From: Acidimicrobiaceae bacterium
GTDB taxonomy: Bacteria; Actinomycetota; Acidimicrobiia; Acidimicrobiales; Ilumatobacteraceae
NCBI GenBank assembly: GCA_016722025.1
Contig: JADKGZ010000003.1
Coordinates: 124,001-188,000, forward strand
Length of the DNA: 64,000 nucleotides
Direction: 5' to 3'
Shown: positions 56,646 to 64,000 of the stretch, one piece after another
How positions within the stretch are numbered: position 1 is the stretch's first letter
Layout: each line of letters opens with the position of its first letter
Program-made: the position numbers and the translations under genes
Notes under the pieces: generated by a model
What the model was told of the DNA's origin: nothing
What the model saw: only the letters and a program-made list of their open reading frames with translations
Databases searched by the model: none

Positions 56646-57640
56646 ATGCCGAACCCATCCTGCGCGTCACCGATCTGGTGAAGGAGTTCCGCGTTCGCGA
56701 CCTCGGCCGCTCGGCAGTGGTGCACGCGGTCAGTGGCGTGTCGTTCCACGTGCAGCGCGGCGAGACCCTCGCGCTGGTGGGCGAGAGCGGTTGCGGGAAG
56801 TCCACCACCGGCCGTTGCATCCTGAGGCTGGTGGAGCCCACGTCGGGCGCGGTGCAGTTCCAGGGCACCGATCTGCTGCAGCTGGATCACGGTGCGATGC
56901 GCAAGATGCGCCGCAACCTGCAGATCGTGTTCCAGGACCCGCAGGCGTCGCTGCACCCGCGGCTCACGGTGCGCCGGCTGCTCGCCGAGCCACTGGAGGT
57001 GCACGGGTTCGAGCGTGCCGCCATCGACGACCGCATCACCGAACTGCTGCAGCTGGTGCAGCTGCGCCCCGAGCACCTCGACCGCTACCCGCACGAGTTC
57101 TCCGGTGGCCAACGGCAACGAGTGGGCATCGCCCGCGCGCTCGCCATCTCACCGGCGATGCTGGTGCTCGACGAGCCGGTGTCGGCGCTCGACGTCAGCA
57201 TCCAGGCCGAGATCATGCGCTTGCTGATCGATCTGCGCGAACGCCTCGGGTTGTCGTACCTGTTCATCGCTCACGACCTCGCCGTCGTGCGCCAGCTGGC
57301 CGACCGCGTGGCGGTGATGTACCTCGGCAAGATCGTGGAGATCGGGCCCGCCGAGCGGGTCTACGACTCGCCACAGCATCCGTACACACAGGCGCTGTTG
57401 TCGGCTGTGCCGATTCCCGACCCCGAGGTGCAGCGCACTCGCCGGCGCATCATGCTGACCGGCGAACTGCCCAGCCCCATCGACCCACCGTCGGGTTGCC
57501 GCTTCCGCACTCGGTGCTGGCGAGCCGAGCAACGCTGCACCGACACCGAGCCGGTGCTCACCGCCGACACCGACGAGCACTCCGTGGCCTGCCACTTCCC
57601 CGGCGCCGACCGCCTCACCGCAGCAGAGCAGCACGTCTGA
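56642..57640 (+). CDS. ABC transporter ATP-binding protein, DppF type
   Basis: 332 residues. Walker A GESGCGKST (about 49), FQDPQASLHPRLTV (Q-loop), signature FSGGQRQRV, Walker B MLVLDEPVSALDVS and the C-terminal segment PPSGCRFRTRCWRAEQRC. ATG 56642 overlaps the dppD-type stop, and its own stop shares a base with the kinase ATG (TGATG). The importer and catabolic genes are thus one translationally coupled unit. Confidence 0.92.
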   Translation: MNAEPILRVTDLVKEFRVRDLGRSAVVHAVSGVSFHVQRGETLALVGESGCGKSTTGRCILRLVEPTSGAVQFQGTDLLQLDHGAMRKMRRNLQIVFQDPQASLHPRLTVRRLLAEPLEVHGFERAAIDDRITELLQLVQLRPEHLDRYPHEFSGGQRQRVGIARALAISPAMLVLDEPVSALDVSIQAEIMRLLIDLRERLGLSYLFIAHDLAVVRQLADRVAVMYLGKIVEIGPAERVYDSPQHPYTQALLSAVPIPDPEVQRTRRRIMLTGELPSPIDPPSGCRFRTRCWRAEQRCTDTEPVLTADTDEHSVACHFPGADRLTAAEQHV

Positions 57641-59187
57641 TGGCCCGACATGTGATGGCCGTCGACCTCGGCTCCACGGGCATCAAGGTGGCCGTGGTCG
57701 ACGAGACGGGCCGAGTACGCAGCAGCGCGGGCGAGGTGATACCGCTCGTCTTCACCGCCGACGGTGGGGTGGAGCAGGACCCGCACCTGTGGTGGAGCGC
57801 ACTCGGCCGCTGCGCCCGACATGCGACCGCCGACGCCGGCTGCACGGCCGGCGACATCACCCTCGTGGCCGTCACCAGCCAGTACACGTCGACGGTACCG
57901 GTGGCAGCCGATGGCACGCCGGTGGGCAACACCATCATGTGGATGGATGGTCGCGGCAGCCGGCACAACACGGCCAGCAGGCAACCGGAGCAACGCGCTC
58001 GTTGGCTCGACCTGCACGGCATGGCGCCGAGCGGGAACGACGACATCGGCCACATCGCATTCATCCGCAACGAACTGCCCGACGTGTACGCGGCAGCAGC
58101 CGCCTTCGTGGAGCCGATGGATGCGCTCGCCGCCCGCCTCACCGGCCGGGTCACTGCCACACAGAACACGATGTTCCCGATGCTCTCGGTCGACAACCGC
58201 ACATGGGGCGTCACCGAGTACAGCGACGAGCTGCTGGCGATGTCGGGGCTCGACCCGCACAAGCTGCCGCCACTCGTGCCCATGGGCGCACCGCGAGGCG
58301 ACATCACCGCCGATGCCGCGGCACACCTCGGGGTCTCGCCGCGGGCAGTGGTCACCGGGGCAACCATCGACTCGGTCACCTCCGCAGTGGGCACCGGCGC
58401 CATCGAGCCCTCCACCTGCGGGCTCATCATCGGCACCACCTCGGTGATGGGCACCCACCTCGGCTCGAAGCGGCACGACATCGAGCACGGCCTCACCACC
58501 GCACCCAGCCCGCTGCCCGGCACCTGGTTCCTCGTTGCCGAGAACGGCATCGGCGGCAAGGCGCTCGATGTGTTCGTGAACAACATGGTCTACGCCGACG
58601 ACGGGCTGGGGCGCGAGGTTGCCCCCGACTCGTTCGATGCCGTGCTGGCCGCGGCGGCAGCGGTGCCCACGGGCTCGAACGGGGTGCTGTTCCAGCCGTG
58701 GCTGGTGGGCTCGATGGCCCCCGGCCTGCAGCGACGCATGCGCGGCGGCTTCGCCAACATCGGGCTCGCCACCACGCGCAGCGACATGGCCCGCTCGGTG
58801 CTCGAGGGCGTGGCGATGAACGCTGCCTGGTTGCTGCCCTACTTCAGCGCACTCGCCGGCCAGTCGTACGCCGAGGTCACCTTGGGCGGTGGTGGCGCCG
58901 GGTCGGCCCTCTGGGGGCAGATCGTGGCCGACTGCATGGGCATACCGGTTCGCCGGTTGGCCAACCCGCGCACCACCAACGCGCACGGCGCGGCGCTGCT
59001 GGCGCTGGCCGAGACAGGCTCGTTCGCCCTGGCTGAGCTACCGGCACTGCTGGCCGTGCAGCAGGTGCACCACCCCGACCCCGCCGCTCACCGCACCATG
59101 GCGCGCCTCACCGAGGCGCTCGTCGACCTTCACCAACGAACCGCGCCGTTCTACGAGGCGCTCCACACAAAGGACCTTCACCAATGA
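57640..59187 (+). CDS. FGGY-family carbohydrate kinase
   Basis: 515 residues. Hsp70/actin-like kinase: phosphate-1 loop VMAVDLGSTGIKVAVVD (about 5-21), GGVEQDPHLWW, sugar-site region IMWMDGRGS, catalytic Asp probably in TGATIDSVTSAVGTGA (about 247), and the adenosine motif TLGGGGAGSALWGQIVAD. The family phosphorylates xylulose, ribulose, gluconate, glycerol or erythritol, among others; the substrate cannot be read from sequence. Its place between an importer and a PLP lyase suggests that it phosphorylates the imported alcohol before cleavage. Confidence 0.9.
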   Translation: MARHVMAVDLGSTGIKVAVVDETGRVRSSAGEVIPLVFTADGGVEQDPHLWWSALGRCARHATADAGCTAGDITLVAVTSQYTSTVPVAADGTPVGNTIMWMDGRGSRHNTASRQPEQRARWLDLHGMAPSGNDDIGHIAFIRNELPDVYAAAAAFVEPMDALAARLTGRVTATQNTMFPMLSVDNRTWGVTEYSDELLAMSGLDPHKLPPLVPMGAPRGDITADAAAHLGVSPRAVVTGATIDSVTSAVGTGAIEPSTCGLIIGTTSVMGTHLGSKRHDIEHGLTTAPSPLPGTWFLVAENGIGGKALDVFVNNMVYADDGLGREVAPDSFDAVLAAAAAVPTGSNGVLFQPWLVGSMAPGLQRRMRGGFANIGLATTRSDMARSVLEGVAMNAAWLLPYFSALAGQSYAEVTLGGGGAGSALWGQIVADCMGIPVRRLANPRTTNAHGAALLALAETGSFALAELPALLAVQQVHHPDPAAHRTMARLTEALVDLHQRTAPFYEALHTKDLHQ

Positions 59188-60590
59188 CCACGTCGAGCGC
59201 TCCCACCCCGCGACCGGCGCTGCCGATGCATCCATACGCCGACCGCTACTCGGTGCACGCCACCATGCCCGAGCAGGGGGTGCCGCGCGAGCAGATCCTG
59301 CGCGAGCTGCAGGAGATGTCTGCGCTGGAGGATCGCAAGGGCGACAGCGGTCGCGTCAGCGGCTCCATCTACTCCGGCGACCACGATCACTACTCCTTCC
59401 TGGTGAAGGCGTTCGAGCACTACGCCCACGCCAACGTGCTGCAGCGCGACATGTACCCCAGCGCCACCAAGATGGAGTCGGAGATCATCGCGATGACCGC
59501 CGACATGCTGCACGGCGACGACGACACTGGCGGTCTCGTCACCTCCGGTGGCACCGAGAGCCTGGTCACCGCGATGCTCACCTACCGCGAGTGGGGCCAC
59601 AACAAGAAGGGCATCACGCACCCGCAGGTGATCATGCCGGTCACCGCTCATCCGGCGCACAGCAAGGCCTTCCACTACTTCGGCATCGACGCGGTCATCG
59701 CACCCGTCACGGCGGAGCAAGTGGTCGATCTCGACTTCGTGCGCGACCACATCGGACCCAACACGGTTGCACTCGTGGGCACGGCCGGCACCTACCCGCA
59801 CGGGCTCATCGACCCCATCGCGCAGCTCGGGCAGCTGGCACTCGAGCACGGCATCGGTTTGCACGTCGACGGCTGCCTCGGTGGGTTCGTGCTGCCATGG
59901 GCTCGCGATCTGGGCTACGACCACACATCGTTCGACCTGGCGGTGCCGGGTGTCACCTCCATCTCCGCCGACACCCACAAGTACGGCTACGCGTTGAAGG
60001 GCAGCTCCGTGCTGCTGTTCCGTCCGAAGGCGCTGCGCCGCGAGCAGTACCGGGTGATCGACGGTTGGCCGGGTGGCATGTACGCGTCACCCAGCATGGG
60101 TGGCAGCCGGTCCGGCGGGCTCATCGCGGCCACCTGGGCCTCGATGCTCAACATGGGCAAGACCGGCTACCGCTCGATCGCTGCCGACATCTTCCGCACG
60201 GCCGGCGAGATCAAGGAGGCGGTGCGTGCTCATCCCGAGCTGACGCTCATCGGCGACTCGCTGTTCAACGTGGCGTTCCGCTCCGACGTGGTCGACATCT
60301 TCCACGTCAACGATGGTCTGGCCGATCGCGGTTGGCGGATGAACGGCTTGCAGCTGCCGCCCGCGCTGCACTTCTGCGTGACGCGCCCCAACACGCAGGA
60401 GGGTGTCACCGAGGCCTTCGCCCACGATCTCGCCGAAGCGGTGGCGTACGCCAAGGACCCGCCGTCGCCGATGCCCAAGAGCGGTGCGATGTACGGCGCC
60501 GGCGGCAGCGAGCGACCCGCACTCGACCAGATCCTGTCAGCGGTGGCCGATCGCCTCGATGCGATGAACGAGGTGGGGCGGCAGCAGTGA
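59184..60590 (+). CDS. PLP-dependent decarboxylase/sphingosine-1-phosphate lyase family enzyme
   Basis: 468 residues. Group II decarboxylase fold: GRVSGSIYSGDHDHY, GLVTSGGTESLVTAM (phosphate loop, about 114), LHVDGCLGGFVLPWA (PLP Asp about 231) and Schiff-base Lys in ISADTHKYGYALKG (about 269). The THKYGYA form and the order of motifs match sphingosine-1-phosphate lyase better than glutamate decarboxylase. S1P lyase cleaves a phosphorylated 2-amino-alcohol to an aldehyde and phosphoethanolamine. With a kinase just upstream, a kinase-lyase sequence on an amino-alcohol or amino-sugar is plausible. It lacks the membrane anchor of eukaryotic enzymes. Confidence 0.88.
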   Translation: MTTSSAPTPRPALPMHPYADRYSVHATMPEQGVPREQILRELQEMSALEDRKGDSGRVSGSIYSGDHDHYSFLVKAFEHYAHANVLQRDMYPSATKMESEIIAMTADMLHGDDDTGGLVTSGGTESLVTAMLTYREWGHNKKGITHPQVIMPVTAHPAHSKAFHYFGIDAVIAPVTAEQVVDLDFVRDHIGPNTVALVGTAGTYPHGLIDPIAQLGQLALEHGIGLHVDGCLGGFVLPWARDLGYDHTSFDLAVPGVTSISADTHKYGYALKGSSVLLFRPKALRREQYRVIDGWPGGMYASPSMGGSRSGGLIAATWASMLNMGKTGYRSIAADIFRTAGEIKEAVRAHPELTLIGDSLFNVAFRSDVVDIFHVNDGLADRGWRMNGLQLPPALHFCVTRPNTQEGVTEAFAHDLAEAVAYAKDPPSPMPKSGAMYGAGGSERPALDQILSAVADRLDAMNEVGRQQ

Positions 60591-61540
60591 GCACCACCAT
60601 CGGCGCGCACGCTCGACGATTCCGGTTCGGCGTGGAGATGCAGGGGCCGTTCGACGCGACCACGTGGGCAGAGTCGGCCCGCGAGATCGAGGCGCTCGGC
60701 TACTCGACGCTGTTCGTGCCCGACCACTTCCATCAAGGCTTGGGGCCGATCACCGCGATGGCCACCGCTGCCGCGGCCACCACCACCTTGCGCGTCGCGC
60801 CGCTGGTGCTTGCCTGCGACTTCCGCCACCCGGCAGTGCTGGCTCGCGAACTGGCGTCCATCGACCTGCTCTCCGGTGGGCGCCTGGAGGTGGGGCTCGG
60901 CGCCGGCTACAACCCGCTCGACTACCAGCGGTCGGGTCTCACCATGGACCCACCCGGCGTGCGAGTGGATCGGCTGATCGAGCACACCCGGGTGCTGCGT
61001 CAGTTGTTCGCGAACGGGCCGGTCACCTTCGCCGGCCGCCACTACCGCATCACCGACCTGGAGGGCACGCCCAAGCCGGCCACCACCGGCGGCCCGCCCA
61101 TCATCATCGCCGGCGGCGGCCCCCGGCTGCTGCGCTTCGCCGCTGCCGAGGCCGACATCATCGGCGTCAACCCCTCCACGCGGGCAGGGCGCGACTCGCC
61201 GGCCACCGCTCGCGACGCGCTGCCCGACAGCATCGACGCCAAGTTCCAGCTGCTCCGCGACGCTGCCGGGGAACGGTTCCACTCGCTCGAGTTCAATGCC
61301 TGGCTGTCGTTGGTGACGTTCACCGACACGCCACGGGAGGTTGCCGGGCGCCTGTCGCCGCGGTTCGAGGCAACCGTCGACGAGGTGCTCGACACCCCGC
61401 TCATGCTGATCGGCACGCCCGACGGCATGGCCGAGCAGCTGCAGCGGCGACGCGAGCGATGGGGGTACTCGTACATCGTGGTTCCCGGCCCGATGGCGCG
61501 TGCGTTCGCTGGGGTGGCCGCTCGCCTCGCGGGCACGTGA
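60587..61540 (+). CDS. LLM-class (F420/FMN-dependent) oxidoreductase
   Basis: 317 residues from GTG 60587, overlapping the lyase stop. Luciferase-like TIM barrel: RFGVEMQGPFDATTWAE, LFVPDHFHQGLGP, LRVAPLVLACDFRHPAVLARELASIDLLSGGRLEVGLG and IIAGGGPRLLRFAAAEADIIGVN. It matches the mycobacterial F420-dependent subfamily often annotated as TIGR03621-like. It could oxidise or reduce the product of the PLP enzyme, or simply detoxify an aldehyde. Last gene of the operon. Confidence 0.87.
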   Translation: MSTTIGAHARRFRFGVEMQGPFDATTWAESAREIEALGYSTLFVPDHFHQGLGPITAMATAAAATTTLRVAPLVLACDFRHPAVLARELASIDLLSGGRLEVGLGAGYNPLDYQRSGLTMDPPGVRVDRLIEHTRVLRQLFANGPVTFAGRHYRITDLEGTPKPATTGGPPIIIAGGGPRLLRFAAAEADIIGVNPSTRAGRDSPATARDALPDSIDAKFQLLRDAAGERFHSLEFNAWLSLVTFTDTPREVAGRLSPRFEATVDEVLDTPLMLIGTPDGMAEQLQRRRERWGYSYIVVPGPMARAFAGVAARLAGT

Positions 61541-61571
61541 GGCCCGCCTCCGACTGCTGCTCGACGCGCGC

Positions 61572-62414
61572 TCAGCGGCGACGCAGCACGACCAGGAAGT
61601 GATCGCCGGCATTGCGGAACACCGGCCAGGCGGCGGTGCGCTGATCGAGCCGGACGAGCCGATCGAACAGCGTCGGTCGCTGGTCGGCGATGGCTGTCAG
61701 GTAGGGCGGCGGCACGAAGGTGGACAACCCCTCGTAGCTCACCAGCTCCCACTCGTGGCGGGCAGCGACCCACTCGCGCACGAACTGGCGAGGAGTGTGG
61801 TAGCGGGTCCAGATCGTGTGGCCGTTCATACCCACCGGCGTGGTCTGGCGCAGGAACCGCACCCGCGCTCGCGCCCAACGTCGCTGCCGCGCGTAGTGCG
61901 CGACCTCCCACGGACACCACCGGCCGATGACGGTGAACACCGCGTAGCCGCCGGGGCGCACGAGCGCGGCGAGCTGTTCTGCCGTGTGGCCCAGGTCGGG
62001 CACGCAGTTCAGGGGCCCGAAGTTGGAGTAGGCAAGGTCGAAGCGGTCGTTGCCGGGGTGCAGCAGCTGCAACTCGTGCGCCCCCACCCGCTCGGCTCGC
62101 AGGTGCCCGGCGGCGCCCGCCGCGGCCAGCGCAAGTCCGCGTGCGGTTGCACGCTCCACCATCGCCGGCGACCAGTCGGTCGCCAGCACCCGATGCCCCA
62201 GCGCGGCGAAGTGCTGGGCATCGATGCCGGTGCCGCATCCGATGTCGATCAGTGACGCCGCGCCGGCGGGCAGCAACGCCTCGATGCGCGCCCAGGTGAT
62301 GTCGCGCATGCGCTGGATGAGCAGGTTGTTGCCCTGGGGGCCGTCGTAGGTGTGCGCCACGCTGTCGAACGCATCGGCGGTGTCCAGCAGTTGCCGGTCG
62401 AGTGCGGCGGTCAT
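61572..62414 (-). CDS. Class I SAM-dependent methyltransferase
   Basis: 280 residues. Motif I LIDIGCGTGIDAQHFAALG (about 56-74), acidic loop ATDWSPAMVERA, motif post-I FDLAYSNFGPLNCVPD and LVRPGGYAVFTVIG. The C-terminal 90 residues are Arg/Trp-rich and may fix the substrate. It begins 7 bases after the radical SAM stop, so it is in one transcript with it. Methylates an unknown small molecule or lipid-like product. Confidence 0.88.
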   Translation of the reverse strand: MTAALDRQLLDTADAFDSVAHTYDGPQGNNLLIQRMRDITWARIEALLPAGAASLIDIGCGTGIDAQHFAALGHRVLATDWSPAMVERATARGLALAAAGAAGHLRAERVGAHELQLLHPGNDRFDLAYSNFGPLNCVPDLGHTAEQLAALVRPGGYAVFTVIGRWCPWEVAHYARQRRWARARVRFLRQTTPVGMNGHTIWTRYHTPRQFVREWVAARHEWELVSYEGLSTFVPPPYLTAIADQRPTLFDRLVRLDQRTAAWPVFRNAGDHFLVVLRRR

Positions 62415-62421
62415 CGCTGCT

Positions 62422-63915
62422 TCAGTCCTGCACCGACAGCACCGGAATGCGCAGGCGAGTCGGGTTCGGGTTGCGCACGCTCTGCTCGCGTGCCCGTAGC
62501 GCTGCCCAGCGCGTGGCCACGCGGGCGTGCTGCTCGTGCATCGCCACGTCGGGCACCATCGTGTGCCGGGCGCGGCTGAGGCCTGCCTCGCGGCGGCGCA
62601 GGTCGAGCAGGTCGTGCACGCTGAGGTGCAGTTCGCGGTAGACGTCGGTGGGGTACGTGCCCTCGAACATCATCGTCAGGTCGCCGCTGGTCGCCCAGTT
62701 GGCCTGGTCGTCGAGCTCCAGCTTCACCATTTCGTGGAAGCGCGTGCCGGGCAGCGGGTAGCTGACGCTGACCCCGATGTCGTCGGGCAGCAGTTCGGCC
62801 ACCAGGGCGACCGTGGCCTCGATGTCGGCCCAGGTCTCGCCCGGGTAGCCGAACTGGATGAAGAAGCACGCGCGCACACCGTGCTCGCCGAGGCGGCGGC
62901 GGGCGGTGCGGATCTGCTCGACCGTGATCTCCTTGTCCATCGCATCCAGGATGCGCTGGCTGCCGCTCTCCGCGCCCAGCCACACCTCGTGGCACCCGGC
63001 GCGAGCCAGCGCGTCGACCGCCTGCTCGTTCATCAGGTCGCACCTGCTCTGCATCGTGAACGGCAGGCGCACGCCCGACGCCTGCACCCGGTCGGCGAAG
63101 GTGGCCAGCCAGTCGCTGCGCAGGCCGAAGATGTCGTCGGCGAACCAGGCGTGATCCGGGCGGTAGGTGTGGGCCATGTCGATCAGTTCGTCGGCCACCT
63201 CCACCGCCGAACGCATCGAGTAGCGCTGACCCCAGATGGGCTTGGCGCACCAGTTGCACGAGTACGGGCACCCGCGGGTGCTCACCAGGTTCAGTGAGAA
63301 GGTGCCGTGCGCCTGTACCCAGGCCGTGCGATACGCCTCGATGTCGACCAGGTCGCGCGACGGCCTGCCGAACACGTCGGGGTGGCGCTCGATGCTGCGC
63401 TGACCCGTGCTGATCGGTTGCCCCGCGTGCGAGACGGCAAGGCCGGCGATGTCGACCAGCGGTTGATGAGGTTGCGGCCCCAACCAGCGCGCAACCACCT
63501 CGCGCATGGTGTGCTCGCCTTCGCCGAGCAGGCACGCCTCGACGCCGGCGGCCAGGTACAGCGAGGCCTGGTCGGTGACATCGGCGCCGCAGGCAGCCAC
63601 CCGGCAACCGGCAGCACGCGCCATGCCGATCATCGCAAGTGCGGCTTCCCGCATGCGAGTGAGGCACATCTTGGACAGGAAGTTGAAGTTGTCCTCGTAG
63701 AGCACCACCACCTCGGGGCGGTGCTGCGCCAGCGACGCGGCGAAGGCCGACTCGTCGGGCGCCAACATGGCATCGAACACGGCCACGTCGTACCCGTCGT
63801 TGCGCAGCACCGTCGCCGCATGCAGCGTGTTGAGCGGCGGATACGGCCGCATCTTCGCGTGCTGCTTCGGGTCGAGCTCGATGAAGTACGAGTGAGCGAG
63901 CAGGACGGAGGCCAC
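62422..63915 (-). CDS. B12-binding-domain radical SAM protein (BchE/HpnJ-like)
   Basis: 497 residues from GTG 63915, with TAACGT 6 bases upstream. The N-terminal cobalamin-binding-like domain (1-150) has RPYPPLNTLHAATVLRNDGYDVAVFDAML. The radical SAM cluster motif CPYSCNWC (about 207-214) is followed by WFADDIFGL, VWLGAESGSQRILDAMDKEIT and FFIQFGYPGET. The classical DxHxxG B12 motif is not seen, as in several members of this class. Relatives perform methylation, cyclisation or ring changes in hopanoid and tetrapyrrole routes. It pairs with a methyltransferase. Confidence 0.87.
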   Translation of the reverse strand: MASVLLAHSYFIELDPKQHAKMRPYPPLNTLHAATVLRNDGYDVAVFDAMLAPDESAFAASLAQHRPEVVVLYEDNFNFLSKMCLTRMREAALAMIGMARAAGCRVAACGADVTDQASLYLAAGVEACLLGEGEHTMREVVARWLGPQPHQPLVDIAGLAVSHAGQPISTGQRSIERHPDVFGRPSRDLVDIEAYRTAWVQAHGTFSLNLVSTRGCPYSCNWCAKPIWGQRYSMRSAVEVADELIDMAHTYRPDHAWFADDIFGLRSDWLATFADRVQASGVRLPFTMQSRCDLMNEQAVDALARAGCHEVWLGAESGSQRILDAMDKEITVEQIRTARRRLGEHGVRACFFIQFGYPGETWADIEATVALVAELLPDDIGVSVSYPLPGTRFHEMVKLELDDQANWATSGDLTMMFEGTYPTDVYRELHLSVHDLLDLRRREAGLSRARHTMVPDVAMHEQHARVATRWAALRAREQSVRNPNPTRLRIPVLSVQD

Positions 63916-63921
63916 GTGGCC

Positions 63922-63960
63922 ACGTTAGGCGATGTTGACAACCCTTGCGTACGCAAGGGT
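63922..63960 (-). promoter_or_regulatory. Promoter and 20-bp palindromic operator of the radical SAM gene
   Basis: ACCCTTGCGTACGCAAGGGT (63941-63960) is a perfect 20-bp palindrome. On the minus strand TAACGT (63927-63922) lies 6 bases before the GTG start, so the palindrome is centred near -35 of a leaderless transcript, a classic repressor position. The remaining 40 bases to the window end show no identifiable gene. Confidence 0.6.
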
Positions 63961-64000
63961 CGAGTAGACGTCGCGCAGTTGCCGGGCAACCGCCGGCCAA

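Overview
The window is about 70% GC and gene-dense, with short intergenic gaps and many 4-base ATGA or GTGA overlaps. The gene set points to a high-GC actinobacterium, most likely of the Acidimicrobiia (Ilumatobacter-like); this placement is inference. The best evidence is the cluster crgA / trpG / pknB / pbpA / rodA / pstP / fhaB / fhaA (38.3-46.5 kb). It has the order known from the origin-proximal region of Mycobacterium and relatives, but with one Ser/Thr kinase instead of two. A MeaA-type B12 mutase, an LLM (F420/FMN) oxidoreductase and at least sixteen leaderless-type starts (an -10 box of form nANNNT, then 6-8 bases, then ATG/GTG) fit the same picture. No transposase, phage gene, CRISPR array, tRNA or rRNA was seen.

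Layout. 0-2.6 kb: an NfnA-NfnB-rubrerythrin fusion, cut off at its 5' end. 2.6-12.1 kb: a leftward ltrA / hisD-like / amidase group facing a rightward oligopeptide-type ABC transporter operon. 12.2-16.7 kb: purA-purB, a small coiled-coil gene, tesB-like thioesterase and pyrE. 16.7-25.4 kb (leftward): FAD-linked D-lactate/glycolate-type dehydrogenase, a LarA-like protein and a giant alpha-2-macroglobulin lipoprotein. 25.5-34.1 kb: pectinacetylesterase/Notum-like lipoprotein, ferredoxin reductase, YdeI-like protein, lon with a candidate HspR operator, an esterase, a phytanoyl-CoA dioxygenase-like protein and a membrane-anchored hypothetical. 34.2-38.3 kb: class III aminotransferase, MarR, thiolase, a lipoprotein and a zinc-ribbon-like protein ending in a cluster of DnaA-box-like sites. 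38.3-46.5 kb: the cell-wall and division signalling cluster. 46.6-51.4 kb: aat, a lipoprotein, meaA and an APH(6)-like kinase. 51.4-61.5 kb: a TetR gene facing an eight-gene operon: peptide-type ABC importer, FGGY kinase, sphingosine-1-phosphate-lyase-like PLP enzyme, LLM oxidoreductase. 61.5-63.9 kb: methyltransferase and B12-binding radical SAM protein behind a perfect 20-bp palindrome.

How the genes work together. The 52-61 kb operon reads as import, phosphorylation, PLP-dependent C-C cleavage and oxidation of an unknown, probably amino-alcohol-like compound. It is the best candidate for an undescribed pathway. A second possible catabolic module is the ABC importer, amidase and HisD-like dehydrogenase at 3.8-12.1 kb. 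The central cluster couples peptidoglycan synthesis (PbpA, RodA, CrgA) to Ser/Thr phosphorylation (PknB, PstP, two FHA proteins).

Sequence quality. Eight single-base frameshifts interrupt otherwise well conserved genes: alpha-2-macroglobulin, thiolase, lipoprotein at 37 kb, crgA, pknB twice, lipoprotein at 48 kb, and a permease at 55 kb. A further one is likely at the start of the permease at 53.8 kb. Each can be repaired by adding or removing one base, nearly always in a short homopolymer. They look like sequencing errors rather than decay, so affected genes are annotated as single CDS over their full span.
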